Of a stretch of 64,000 nt of DNA, positions 22,046 through 34,600 are shown one piece after another. Each line of letters starts with the position of its first letter. Position 1 is the first letter of the stretch. Position numbers and translations under genes: made by a program. The notes under the pieces are model-generated. The model searched no databases, had not been told where the DNA came from, and saw only the letters and a program-made list of their open reading frames with translations. Source of the stretch: Litsea cubeba (taxonomy: Eukaryota; Streptophyta; Magnoliopsida; Laurales; Lauraceae). Location of the stretch: the NCBI GenBank assembly GCA_012931725.1, contig CM022949.1, positions 65,310,582-65,374,581 of the forward strand. The letters are read 5' to 3'.

Positions 22046-25000
22046 TGTTAGATCCCGACCTAGGTTCGGTATATTTAATTATTTTTTAACCGTGATTAGT
22101 TGATAACTAGGGTTAGTGGATGATTACCTTAATTTTTAAGCTAGATTAGAATGTTTGAATAGCTTTGGAAATTTTTGAGAATCGTTGACTTAGGCTTGAC
22201 GCGGCCGAGGCGCCCGTGAGCTATGTGTGAACCTTGGGGGTTTAACCTTGATTTTTGTAAAATCCCAACTTTTATTTATTTTGACTCATTTCACTTAGAT
22301 TATCAACTTTTATGTTTTGACCATTTTGATTTAATGATCAGAAATCGCATTTTTCGAGAAAAATGACAAAATTGACCTTTCACACAAAATCCGTACCCAA
22401 ATTTCAAAACTTTTCAAAAATTTACAAAAATATACTTTTTGGAGAGTAATTATTTCATTGATCGATTTTGTCTTCTTCGTCGTTTTCGTTCGGGACCCGC
22501 AAATACCATTTTCAGCTCTATGAAGATTGGGACCCACAAACCCATCTTATAAGAGGATAGTTCTCTTCTCCCTTTCATTCTATCTTTTTCCTGCAACCTT
22601 AGACTCAAGAAGACCCTTATTCATCTCAGCACCTTCTCTCTCTTCTTGAACCCTCATTTCTTAAAGACCAAGGGGAGGGTTGATCTCCTAGACTTCTTCC
22701 TCATCATTCAAGCTTCTCATAGACACCTTTTTCAAAGGATTTGGACTAGAACAAACCTCTCTTTCAAGCTTATCTTCTTTGTTTGAGCTCTTCATGGTTA
22801 GCAATGGTTTTCCAATCTTGAAATCTTTGTTTTCCTCATCATTTAGAGTGTTTTCATCACACATGCAAGAGTTTTCCTTGAGATTTACAAATGATTAATT
22901 TTAGGGTCCTTCTTGGGAAATTTTTGGGGGTTTTTGTAGATTTGGAGCTTGAGGCCCTAGAGGGTTGTTTGAAGAGTATTTTATCTCTCCTCTTGACTTG
23001 AGGCAAGTACAATTTAAGATAATGTGATGGATTGATTAGTTCTATTGCAAGTTTTGGATTTCTTATGCATCTTTCTCTATTGCTATTTCCTCTCCTTGAT
23101 TTATAGAGTGATTACTTTGATATGTTCATGAAATAGTCTCATTTATCTACCTTGAGTTATTGTTTTCAACAATGTAAAGATTTTGGATGAAGTACGTTTA
23201 GCTAAATGTTGTTTACTGCTTTTGTTTAAATTTGATTTGTTTGAGGGTTTGAATAAATTCGTGTGATGGTTCAATGGAGTTGAATGAAGATATGAGGGCC
23301 CCAAGTTGTATGGAAGATTCATATGGAAGAATGGAGGGAAAGAAAATCAGGAAAAGGAGGAAGAGGAGTGCATTTCTGCATTTCGCGGGCTGGGACAGAG
23401 CCCAGTCCGCTCGAGCGAGCCCATGGGCCGCTCGAGCGGGCCAGGCGCTGTCTGTTCTGGGCGAGCCAGAAGCTGGCCCGCTCGAGCGACCCATTGGGTC
23501 TACTCGAACGAACCAAGTTCTGGATGGGCCTCGCTCGAGCGGACCCTGGGTTGCTAGAGCGAGCCCAGCCCAGAATCTAGGTCCGTTTTGAGACTTTTCT
23601 GGGCCTGTTTCTGGGTAGTTTATAGGCCTCTTTCCAGGCCTGTTTCAGGCCTATTCCAGCCCAATTGTCCCATTTGTTTGAAGCCCATTCAGTCCTCTAT
23701 TGACACATGAAAGTCTGGGATGAATACATTGAATTGAATTATTTTGAATCGTGGAATCTAAATGGTAAAAGTGATGGAATTGCTTGATATTAGTATTACC
23801 CGGGAATGTAGTAGAGTCCTTATATACACTTTATATCCTGAATTTGTTGGAGATCTTCGGTGGCACCAAATCCCTCTTTTATTACCGACATTAGGAGACT
23901 AAGTGTGTATTAAAACAAACCGTGGTAAGCCTTTGAACCATTACATACTGAATTCATTCCAAGTTAGAAAATTTGGTTCGAGTCCGTTTATCGATTTGAA
24001 TATTTTGAGTGGTTTACCACATTTATGAATATTGATAAGACTACCCATCTTATTTTGCTTGGATTTGTCAGTATGTTGGATATGTATTCGTTCGGAGTAT
24101 GTTTTCTTATCGATTTTGGAAATATATCTTTATGAATGGATTTGTATCATTTCGAGATTCCGATTTTTGGATTCTAATGGCACCACTAAGCTTAGGTTAC
24201 CTTGTCGGGCTGATCACCCGGCTTGGGATCTTTAAATCATTTGCAAGCTGCAGCTTGGATTCTTTCTATACCGACCATGGCAACAGTTTTGTATCCGGTC
24301 CCACGTGCAGTGGCAACGGTTCTGTTTGATAACGACCTCGTTCGTTCCGGTCCACGATTAGTGGCTACGGTTTCTGTCTGCTCTTATTACTTCGGTGACA
24401 GGAGAATATAGCTATACGTGGGTTGCCAATGTTTTATTCGTGTGATGTTTTATTTTACGGTTCTTGTTTATTTCAACTTATTATAGTCTGGGATTCGTTA
24501 ATATTTAAGAAGCCGATCTTTTATCTTGTCATTTCTGTTATTTAGGATTTTAATCGTACTTCACATTTATTCAATGTTTCACTCTTTCTAACATCTTATT
24601 ATATGTTATATTTGCTTGCCAGACCGTTGTGTCTGACCCTTGTGTTTGGTGCCAGATGTTGAGCCCCTTACCCTTGAGGCGCACTACGAGGCGGACCCAG
24701 TAGTTCTTGTGGAACGCGAGTGGCAGCCTGATGATGTCGCTTAGACGTCGGGTTGACTCGAGAGTTTCGATCACATTTTGGGGTGGATTCTATTTTTGGG
24801 GAATTGATTGTAGCCATTGTTGGCTTATTTTTGGGAAATTGTAATTATTGACTAACTTGACTTTTGTATTAAACTTGAAACTAACTTTGGGGCCTATCTA
24901 TGGAATGTTTCTCATTTTGATACTAGTCTTGAGCGTTCTCATCATATACATATATTATGAATTTTTATGTTTGTTACAATGCTTCCGCGTAATTTATTTG

Positions 25001-25159
25001 TGTGAATGTTATTATTATTCATTGATGGATCGAATTTCGAGGATCCTTACTGTGGAAACCTGTGGGAAACAAATGGTACGGGCGGAATTTTTTGGCCCGT
25101 CGCGCCACGACCCCGGATTAAGGTCTCATTTAACGGGTCCTCGGTCCGGGGGCGTGACC
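22046..25159 (+). repeat. Tekay-like 5' LTR (full length)
   Basis: It matches the 3' LTR at both ends (22046-22709 and 24440-25159). The interior 22710-24439 is missing from the 3' copy. It contains the CGCTCGAGCG cluster at 23408-23541. Confidence 0.92.
23408..23541. repeat. cluster of CGCTCGAGCG palindromes in the Tekay-like LTR
   Basis: Exact 10-bp palindromes occur at 23408, 23429, 23479 and 23532, with two degenerate copies near 23501 and 23553. They lie in a GC-rich island inside otherwise AT-rich LTR sequence. Function unknown; they may be binding sites or methylation targets. Confidence 0.85.
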
Positions 25160-25163
25160 GGCT

Positions 25164-25175
25164 TGGTATCAGAGC
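25164..25175 (+). promoter_or_regulatory. Met-tRNA primer-binding site of the Tekay-like element
   Basis: TGGTATCAGAGC, the complement of initiator Met-tRNA 3' end, four bases after the 5' LTR. Confidence 0.9.
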
Positions 25176-25322
25176 GAGAAATATTTGAGGCAATTAAAAT
25201 TGGATTAGAAACATAGGAACATGGCAAAGATTCGCTAGAATTACCGTTAGTTAGTGTTGATTGTGTTTGGGAACGCCTTATTTATTATATTTTATTATAC
25301 TAACAAGTTGTTTTGCAGCACT

Positions 25323-26876
25323 ATGGCTCCACGCAAACCTCCAGCGAATGCTAATGCATCAGGCAGTAACAATGACAGTGGGGTTGAGAATCAGATGACA
25401 GCCCAGTTTCAGCAGCTCATGCAAATGTTGGTTGAACAACAACAGCGAGCAAATGAGAATCAAGCAAGATTTCAAGAGCAGATGGTGAAAAAGGATGAGG
25501 AGTTGACACAGGTTTAGAGACAGTTACTAGAAGTCTTGGGTAGAGGACCAGAACCAATGCCTAATGTGGGAGCTCAGTTTGTTATTCAGAATAGAGACAA
25601 GGATCCTAATGCCTTGTTTGAGAAGTTTAGAAAGAGAGATCCAAAGGAGTTTACAGGACAAGAAGACCCATTGGCAGCTGATGATTGGTTGGCTCACACG
25701 GAGAACATATTCGATCTCTTTTAGTGTACAGGCGGGCAGAGAGTCCACCTAGCAGCTTCTATGTTTACAGGCCTGGCAGATATTTGGTGGAAGACTTTAA
25801 GAGATGGTTACCAGAACATTGATAATGGGATTGCCTGGGATTCCTTCAAGCAACAGTTCAGTGAAAAGTATGTTCCTGCCCACATCAAGAAACAGAAAGC
25901 AGCAGAGTTCCAGTTGCTTAAGCAAGAGGATATGACAGTCCTTGAGTATCTTACAAAGTTTAAGAAGTTGTCTCGTTATGCACCAGAGCTTATTGACACA
26001 GAAGAAAAGAAAATTACCAAGTTTATGGATGGACTTAATCCCATCATCTTGAGGGATGCCTTGGGTGTTGTACCGCCCGCTACTTTCCAAGAGGCTATCA
26101 AAAGAGCTTATAGATTTGAAGATATAAATAACCAAATCATCAAGGATAATCAGAGGAAGATACAGCAATACCAAGGGCAGAAATCCTACCAAGGCAAGAG
26201 GTAGAGGAAGCAACAGAATACTCAAGCTCAAGGTGGATGTGAGCATTGTGCCAAGAACCACCCTTCTCAGCAGTGCTATAGAGTTACTGGTGCATACTTT
26301 AAGTGTGGTGGCACAGATCACCAAATGAAAGATTGCCCAAATAACAGAAATCAAGGCAATAGGGCACCTCAGCAGCCACCAAGACAGGCACCTCAGCAGA
26401 ACCAGCAGGCAGTTCAAAATCAACCAAGACAGCAGCAGAATCAGCAGCCTCGTCAACAACTGTAAAATCAGAACATCCGTCCACCGCAACAGAATCGAAA
26501 TGTACAGCAGGGAAGGCAGAATCAGAACCAGAATAGACCGCGTCAGCAAGGCCGCCTCAATCACCTCAACCAAGTGGACACTGAAGCAGTAGGAGATGTT
26601 GTGGAAGGTAAACTCTTAATTTGTGAAGTAGAGGCTAAAGTGTTGTTTGATCCGGGATCTACCCACTCTTTCATATCTCCTGTGTTTGTTAGAATGATTA
26701 GTGTGCCTGCTAGAGAGTTAGAATTTGTTTTGAATGTTACAACTCCGGTAGGGAAACAAGTTGTGTGTAATACATTTTACCCTAGTTGCTCAGTGAAGAT
26801 AGGAGATGTCATATTCCCTGCAGACCTTATTATCTTAGTTATGAATGACTTCGATGTCATTTTAGGCATGAATTGG
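25323..26876 (+). pseudogene. gag: Tekay-like gag and protease start
   Basis: The ATG at 25323 begins MAPRKPPANANASG and stays in one frame to the Athila insertion at 26877, apart from in-frame stops near 25515, 25722, 26202 and 26463. The gag domain holds DPLAADDWLAHTENIF, WWKTLRDG and EYLTKFKKLSRYAPELI. A zinc region follows with CEHCAKNHPSQQC and a second knuckle KCGGTDHQMKDC whose first Cys is a Tyr. A Gln-rich linker leads to the protease: LFDPGSTHSFIS (normally Asp-Ser/Thr-Gly, here DPG) and DVILGMNW, where the reading frame is cut by the insertion. The continuation is at 46378. Confidence 0.9.
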
Positions 26877-28736
26877 TGATGAGTGTTAAATATTGCATAT
26901 TTTACCCCTCATTAGTTTGGGTTTTATCAGCATATCATATGCATATCATTTGCTTTACACAGAGATTTTATCATTCTATCACATTAAACGGATTATCGGA
27001 TTGTCATCCATAAACCCGATTATTTATAGCGCATTTTTATGTAATTTCTCTTCTGTAGGTGGACCCCGCGACTACCCCAACCTTCCGGCTAATGTCCCAA
27101 GGCATCAGTAGTGTTGAAGAATTACAAAATAAGACGAGAAGAAGTCATTTTCCAACACAAAGGAGTGGTTGGTGTATTGGTTAGAGCTTTGGTTGGTATG
27201 AAATAGGTTATGGGTTCAAATCCCAACAGTTACATTTTTTTTACATAGAAGATATTTCATCCAACTCTAACCTCTCCACCAATCAAAGCTTGCCATGGCA
27301 CAAATCCATGTGAAATTATATGAGCCAATCAAAAGCCTCCAAAATGAAGGACTATAAAAAGCAAAAAGCACATATGCTTTTGGAAGGAAAGTTAAAGCAA
27401 AAGAGCCAATCAAAAGCCTTCAAGTTGCAACCAATCAAATGGAAGCAATCCTTGTGAATGAAAATGAGCCAATCAAATGCCTCCAAAATGAAGGACTATA
27501 AAAAGCAAAAAGCACATATGCTTTTGGAAGGAAAGTTTGTTGCAACCAATCAAATTGAAGCAATCCATGTGAAAGCAAAAGAGCCAATCAATAGCCTTCA
27601 AGTTGTAACCAATCAAATGGAAGCAATCCTTGTGAATGAAAATGAGCCAATCAAATGTCTTCAAAGTTTCTATAAATTGGAATGTTTTTGTAAAGAAAGG
27701 GAGATCTTTTTGGCAAGTTAGTCTTTTTGCAATTTTATTTTTACTTTTAGAATGTAATTAGGAGCTTCTTTGTAACTAATCTAGAGAGAGTGTGTGTAAT
27801 TGAAGATTATTAATGAAGATTTGAAGCACTTTTTTTATGTTTAGTGGCTAAAGCTCTTGGATTAGGCTCTCCTTTTAAAGCTAAGTAATGTGATTAGTTC
27901 AATTACATGCATGTTTTAGTTTAAATTCCCTACTTGTGCCTTAATTGATTAGAAGATTTTAGATCTAGTTGTGCTAATCTCTCTCATTTCTCATGCTCTA
28001 TCTCTACATTTGATGCTCGGATAATCTCAATTGATGCTTTGTAGTTTGATTAAGTTCTCTCATATAGCATGCTCTAGAGCCCTTATCTTTGATCTTTTGT
28101 AGCTTGATTTTGATGATTTAATGTTAGGGTAGCTAGATGATGATCTATGATCTTGGCCTTTGATTTTCTTTTACTTTGATCTTCATTGTTATATAATCCA
28201 ATCTAATTAGGTAAGAGATTGCTAATTGGATTGTAGATTTGGGAATTGAATTAGAACATGCATTGTTTGAATTAATTACATACTTAGTAGATTTTGGATT
28301 GCCTAATCTATTATTCTTATTGTTGTTAATTTAAATCTTTATTTGATTTGTTATTTTCACTTCTAGATTTTCAAATCTACACTTCACACCACTTGTTTTA
28401 AAATCGTACACATTTCACACCACATCTTCACTTTAAATCTTCCATTTCCACCACCATTCATCTATTAGTTTAGTGTAGTTTGTTAGATTAGCTTAGACCT
28501 TGTTAATTTCATATTTTAGATTGTTAATTAATAGCTTACATTGCATAGTTTAGTAGTTTTAATTATTTACTTCAATTTTCTATATTAGCTATATCTTAAT
28601 TCAATTCTCCTTTAATTGGATTCATTGCTTGTTCCATCCTCTATTTGTTGGATCGATAATTCAGACTCTTTAGTCCTTTACTACTTGACGACACCATAGT
28701 CTTGCGGTCAAAAGTTGCACATTTAAGTGTCGACCA
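26877..28736 (+). repeat. Athila-like 5' LTR
   Basis: TGATGAGTGTT...GTCGACCA. It carries a tRNA-like A/B-box segment (27170-27223), an expanded CCAATCAA repeat block (about 27283-27655, nine copies) and a TATA box (tataaatt, 27671-27678). Confidence 0.9.
27170..27223 (+). repeat. tRNA-like (SINE-head-like) segment with pol III A and B boxes
   Basis: TGGTGTATTGGTTAG (27170-27184) resembles an A box and GGTTCAAATCC (27213-27223) an exact B box, about 30 bp apart as in tRNA genes. The second LTR has the same segment at 44955-45008 with a one-base B-box change. No full cloverleaf could be folded by eye, so this is a tRNA-derived relic rather than a tRNA gene. Confidence 0.5.
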
Positions 28737-28742
28737 AGTTCT

Positions 28743-28760
28743 TGGCGCCGTTGCCGGGGA
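28743..28760 (+). promoter_or_regulatory. Asp-tRNA-type primer-binding site of the Athila-like element
   Basis: TGGCGCCGTTGCCGGGGA, six bases after the 5' LTR, is the standard Athila primer site and complements a plant Asp-tRNA 3' end. Confidence 0.9.
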
Positions 28761-29875
28761 GAGGCATTGGAAATCTTTGAATTTCATAGAGTTGAACTCA
28801 TTTTTAGCTTAGTGTACTTTTTAACTTTCCTTTATTTTCCTTGCGGATTCTACACATTATTTGTGTTTGTTTTGTAGGGAATTCCTCGCTTGGAGCAAAG
28901 GAAAGTGAAAAAGTGCATTGGAGAACTTGAAGATTTTACTTGTTTTCCTAGTTTAGAATTAGTTTAGACATTTATTTTCTTTCTTAGTTGGTTGTATTAG
29001 GTATTTATTATCAAGGCATTATAATAATTTTGGTTGCGGGTCGGCCCGTGACCCATTTACTTTACTTTACGCACTTTACTTACATTAAGTAGTTAGTTGT
29101 TTAGTAGAATTGCAATAAATTGCTTGTAGGGAAGGAGGACGGTTGGACTATACCGTCGCGGCCCCTCACATTCGTACACGGAAATTGGTGTCCATGGTGT
29201 GAGTCGACAACAACCGATTCGTCCCCCGAAATAAATCGGGAGGTTTGCATTTCCTAATCCCCGCGAATCCCTTGCAAGCGGGTTTACTTTGTTAGTTGTT
29301 CCTTGCTTTATAGTGTAATTTTTCCAAATACACTTGTAATTTGGTGCACTACTAGTAAAGGGCAAATTACCCCAACAAGATAAGGATTAGGATTTCATCA
29401 CCGTTTCCTTGCCCTTAGGACTTCATCTTAATTCTCACTTAGTTTAGAACCAATAAACCATAATAAAATTGAGTAGAAACGTGACCTTATGTTACGAGCT
29501 CACTAGGGAAGACCACCGCGGTTGTGCCAATTGTGTGCCTTGGCAGATTTTCTGGTGCCTAAGCAAACCTTGTCCCTTGGCTACCATCTTGCCAAATAGG
29601 GAGACAACTTTGTTGTTCGAGGAGTTGGTTTTTAAGAAGAGCCTTCGCCTAGCGCGTCGAGATCCTACCATCTACCTGGGGGTTAACTGGCTAGAAATTC
29701 CGTTTCATAAGTCCTGGTTGGAGGCCAGAGTGTCCTCTTCACAGTTAGGAGCTGTCTAGAATTCTTTTAGGTAACCTTAGTTTAGATTAGCTTTTCATTT
29801 AGTTTTCAAAATTTTTGTTATGTTGCATTCATTTCATTGAGCGGACCATTGCATTGCTAGGTTAGTCGCAGTTGT
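28761..29875 (+). other. Athila-like 5' leader
   Basis: Untranslated leader between the primer-binding site and gag, of usual Athila length. Only short ORFs occur. Confidence 0.7.
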
Positions 29876-31640
29876 ATGCGACTGTGGATACGTGATCAAG
29901 GACGATTAGTGAGGATTGATTACCTTGCTTTACCTGCCTCACCCACAGTACCCACAATGGCTGCCCAAAACCCTCAGCAAAGGACCCTCAATGAACTATT
30001 TGCACCATTTTCATTAACTTCACCTAGTTGTATAGTTTTGCTAGAAAATAATGCGGACCAATTTGAATTCCGGCCCGCCACCATCAATATGTTACCAAAA
30101 TTTCATGGATCTGAGTGTGAGCAGCCCTATATCCATTTGAACAAATTCCTGACCATCTACCACACGTTTAGGAATCAAAATTTGAATAGTGAAGCAGTGA
30201 ACCTTAGGTTGTTTCCCCTCTCACTAGAAGATCATGCAGCCGTCTGGCTGAATTCCTTGACTCCAAACTCCATTACCACCTGGGATGAGCTTGTCAAAAA
30301 GTTTATGTCTAAATTTTTTCCAGTGAGCAAAACTGAGCAGTTTAGGAGTGCCATCAGGAACTTTAGGGGACGACTCGAGGAAGAGTTTGCCGAAACCTGG
30401 GAGAGATTCCATGACCTATTGATCAAATGCCCACATCACGGGATTAACAAAGGAGAGTTGATACATTTCTTTTATAGAGGTCTTACGAACCCCCAGCGTA
30501 TCTTGATTGAATCAATGCACAAAGGAGAATTCATGAATCAGACTGCCGATCAAGCATACGAATTCCTTGTCAAGCTTGCAAAAAATTCACAAAATTGGAG
30601 CAATAATAGAAAATATTTGGAGAGAGATGAGACAGGGATCTAGAAACCTGGAATGTATAACATCAAACAGGACCCTGAGTTGAAAACTGTGATGACCAGT
30701 TTAGTCCAAGGAGTGGAAAATTTGAGCAAAAAGATAGGATCTATGTCGGTAATGTCATGCCAACCCACCCCTCAGCAACATGAGCCCACCTTGAAAAGTA
30801 TGAGTGAACCGCATCATGTTTGTGTGTTATGTGATAGTTGTGAGCACGCGGTTGAGAGTTGCCCTAGTCTGCCATTTGTCAAGGCCGAGCAAGCCAATGT
30901 GCTGAATTCCTATGGAAACTTTCGGAAACCAAATGTTAACACTTTCAATCAGACCTACCACCCAGACAATAGGTTCCACCCCAACTTTTTGTATCGTCAA
31001 TCCGAGCCTATTCAGTCCCACGGAGGTCAACCAGGATTCCAGCCGTAGTATCCTAGGCAGCAATTCCAGCAACCTGCTCAAAATAATCATCCCATTGTTC
31101 CTCATCCTCAGCAGCCCACACAACATAATCAATTTCACCAACAACATCAGTTCCAACCACAGAACCAGTGTAGGGCACTAGTCCCAGATCAGATGCCGAA
31201 TTACTCTGCACCAGCACAAGCCCCTCAGCAATCCTCTCATCTGGAGAACCTGTTATTCAAATTCATTCAAATCCAAGAGCAGACTAACCAGGCCCAGAAC
31301 CAGTCCATTGCAAAACTAGAGGCCCAATTAGGTCAGCTCACCTTACAGTTGTCTGAGAGAGAAAATGGCCATTTCCCAAGCCAAACCATTCCTAATCCGA
31401 AAGGACAGTCCAATCAGCCCAGAGGCCAGTGTTCGGCAGAGAGTAATGAGCATGTGAAAGCGATCCATATTCTGAGATCAGGAAAGACTGTTGACAATAG
31501 AGTTGAGATACCTGAAGAGGATCAAAGAGAGAAGATTTTTTTAGGAAAACCAGAGAGTTTGAGGAAAATTATCGAACCCGAGAAAGAGAAATTGAAGAAA
31601 GATTTGAAAGAGAATGCAAAAAGAGAAAAGGAGAAATAGA
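29876..31640 (+). pseudogene. gag: Athila-like gag
   Basis: Open from an ATG at 29876; an internal ATG at 29957 starting MAAQNPQQRTLNEL is the more typical start. The gag domain contains NMLPKFHGSECEQPYIHLNK, FPLSLEDHAAVWLNSLTP and WDELVKKFMSKFFP. A Cys/His segment (CVLCDSCEHAVESCP, about 30820) and a Pro/Gln-rich part follow. In-frame TAG codons at 30641, 31046 and 31637 interrupt it. The frame itself is otherwise maintained to about 32150, so damage here is mainly point nonsense. Confidence 0.88.
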
Positions 31641-34600
31641 GAGAAGAACCCATACCAAGAGGAGAACCACAGAGAGAGAAGATTCAGAAGCCCATTGTAG
31701 TTGAACCATCATCTTTAGAAGTGGTACCTAGAGCACCATTTCCACACCGATTGAAGGAGACTAGGATGAATGATCACTTTGAGGGAATCTTAGAAGTTTT
31801 CAAAAATGTCCAGATAAACATACCCCTCCTTGATGCCATAAAGCAAATCCCTTCATACTCCAAGTTTTTGAAAGACCTGACCACTGTCAAGCGGAAAACA
31901 TCAGTACCTAGAACCGCTGTGATGGCAGCCCAAGCATCAGGCTTGATCCAGCAGACCATTGCACCCAAATACAAAGACCCTGGCTGGCCTACCATTACCA
32001 TTCAGATAGGAGACTCTATCATAGAGAGGTGTCTCCTTGATCTTGCGGCAAGTGTGAATTTACTGCCGTACTCCGTGTACGCGCAGTTGGGCCTGGGAGG
32101 ACTGAAGAAGACTGATATACTCTCTGTCTTGCTGATAGGTCAGTCAAGTATCCAAAAGGTGTGGTTGAAGATGTGATCGTAAAAGTTAAGGATTTTTATT
32201 TTTCAGCTGATTTTGTGGTTTTGGATACCGAACCAGTGGCAGCCCCGGACCGATATATTCTTGTCATTCTTGGTCGACCGTTCCTTGCAACATCAGATGC
32301 AGTGATTAGATGCAGGAATGGGGTTGTAACACTTAGTTTCGGGAACATGAAGTTGGAGTTGAATGTTTTTTGTAACAGACTCCAAACATCAGACCTAGAT
32401 GATGATGAGGAAGTGAACATGATTGACACATTAATTGATCAAACGGTTCAATTATCATGTTACACAGATCCGTTGGAGGAATGTCTGGCTCACTTCAATA
32501 CCGACATAGACATCGACAGGTCCATATGCGAAGTTAATGCATTATTGGATTCGACCCAGCCGATGGATGTTGGCCAATGGAAGCAGAAAATTGAGCCTAT
32601 ATTTACATCCACCTCTGAATCTATGGTCGCAGAAGAATCAATTATTATTGAGCCACCCATGTTAGAATTGAAACCATTACCCGAGAGTTTAAAGTATGCC
32701 TACTTAGGGTCCTCTGTTAGCAACCCAGTAATTATTGCCTCAGACCTTGAGGAAGAGCAGGAAAAAAAATTACTGGATGTGCTGAAAGACCATCAGAGTG
32801 CCCTAGGTCGGACCATCTCGGACATTAAAGGAATCAGTCCCTCTATAGTTATGCACCAAATTCATCTGGAAGAAGGTGCCAAACCATCTCGTGAACCACA
32901 AAGGCGACTGAATCCAGTCCTAAAGGAAGTAGTGAGGGGAGAAGTAATTAAGCTTTTAGACGCTGGCATTATCTACCTGATTTCTGATAGTCAATGGGTT
33001 AGTCCTGTCCAAGTAGTACCCAAGAAATCTAGCGTAACCGTTGTCGCCAACAAGGACAATGAACTGGTCCCAACCCGTGTTCAAACGGGTTGGAGAGTCT
33101 GTATTGATTACAGAAAATTGAATTCAATGACCAGGAAGGGCCACTTTCCATTACCCTTCATTGATCAGATGTTGGAAAGATTAGCCGGCCATGCTTTCTA
33201 TTGCTTCTTGGATGGTTATTCAGGGTACAACCAGATCCATATCTCCCTCGAGGACCAAGAGAAGACAACCTTCACCTGTCCTTTTGGCACATTCGCCTAT
33301 AGGCGTATGCCATTTGGCCTGTGCAACGCAGCTGCGACTTTTCAAAGGTGTATGTTGAGCATTTTCTCGGACATGGTGGAGAGATTTTTGGAAGTCTTCA
33401 TGGATGACTTTTCTGTTTTTAGCTCAAGTTTTGATAGTTGTCTGCACCACTTGACCCTGGTATTGCAAAGATGTAAGGAAAAGAACCTGGTTTTGAACTA
33501 GGAAAAGTGTCATTTTATGGTCAAGTCGGGCATTGTTTTGGGTCATATTATGTCGAGTAAGGGCATTGAAGTAGATAAAGCCAAGATCGACTTGATTGTG
33601 AACCTGCCTCCTCCTAAAACTGTACGAGAGGTGAGAGCCTTTTTGGGCCACGCAGGTTTCTATCGACGCTTTATCAAGGACTTTAGCAAAATTGCTCGCT
33701 TTCTCTGTGATCTCTTGGCAAAGAATGCCAATTTTGATTTTTCTGCTACATGTTTAGAATCATTTGATCGTTTGAAGTGAGAGTTGACATATGCACCCAT
33801 TATCCATCCTCCTGATTGGACGAAACCTTTTGAATTGATGTGCGATGCTTCTAATTATGCTCTCGGAGCTGTACTGGGACAGAAGATAGACAAATTGCCT
33901 CATGTCATCTACTATGCTAGTAGGACCCTTAATGACACACGGCTTAACTATACCACCACTGAAAAGGAATTGCTGGCTGTCGTCTTTGCATTGGATAAGT
34001 TCAGATCCTATCTCATAGGGTCAAAAGTCATTGTCTTCACTGATCATGCCGTATTAAAATATTTGTTGAGCAAGAAAGATGCTAAAGCTCGGCTGATCAG
34101 GTGGATACTGCTTTTGCAAGAATTTGACCTAGAGGTACGGGATAAGAAGGGGTCTGAAAATGTGGTAGCTGATCATGTTTCGCGTCTGATTGTCAATTCC
34201 TCTTAAGACCATCCGATTTTAGAAACCTTCCCAGATGAGCAATTGTTATTTGTTGATAGTAAAACCCCATGGTATGCAGATATAGTTAACTATCTGGTGA
34301 CCGGAAAAACACCAAGTAATTGGCTTAAAAATGACCAATTCCGCTTCTTGTCTAGGGCTAAATACTATTTTTGGGATGATCCCTATTTGTTTTAACAATG
34401 CCCTGACCAAATCATTAGGAGGTGTGTACCCGAGATGAACCAGAAGAGCATACTTGAATTCTGTCATGACCATGCTTGTGGGGGACATTTTTCTAGTAAA
34501 AAGACAGCAGCAAAGGTGCTGCAATCTGGATTTATTTGGCCTACCCTTTTCAAGGATGCGCATGAGCACTGTAGGAACTGTGACCGATGTCAACGATTAG

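Noticed and set aside
25797..26573. 258-codon minus-strand ORF rich in Leu and Ile
   Set aside because: Opposite-strand shadow of Tekay gag with its Gln-rich linker; no family features.
27157..27235. Complete tRNA gene
   Set aside because: A and B boxes are present but no 7-bp acceptor stem or convincing anticodon arm could be drawn.
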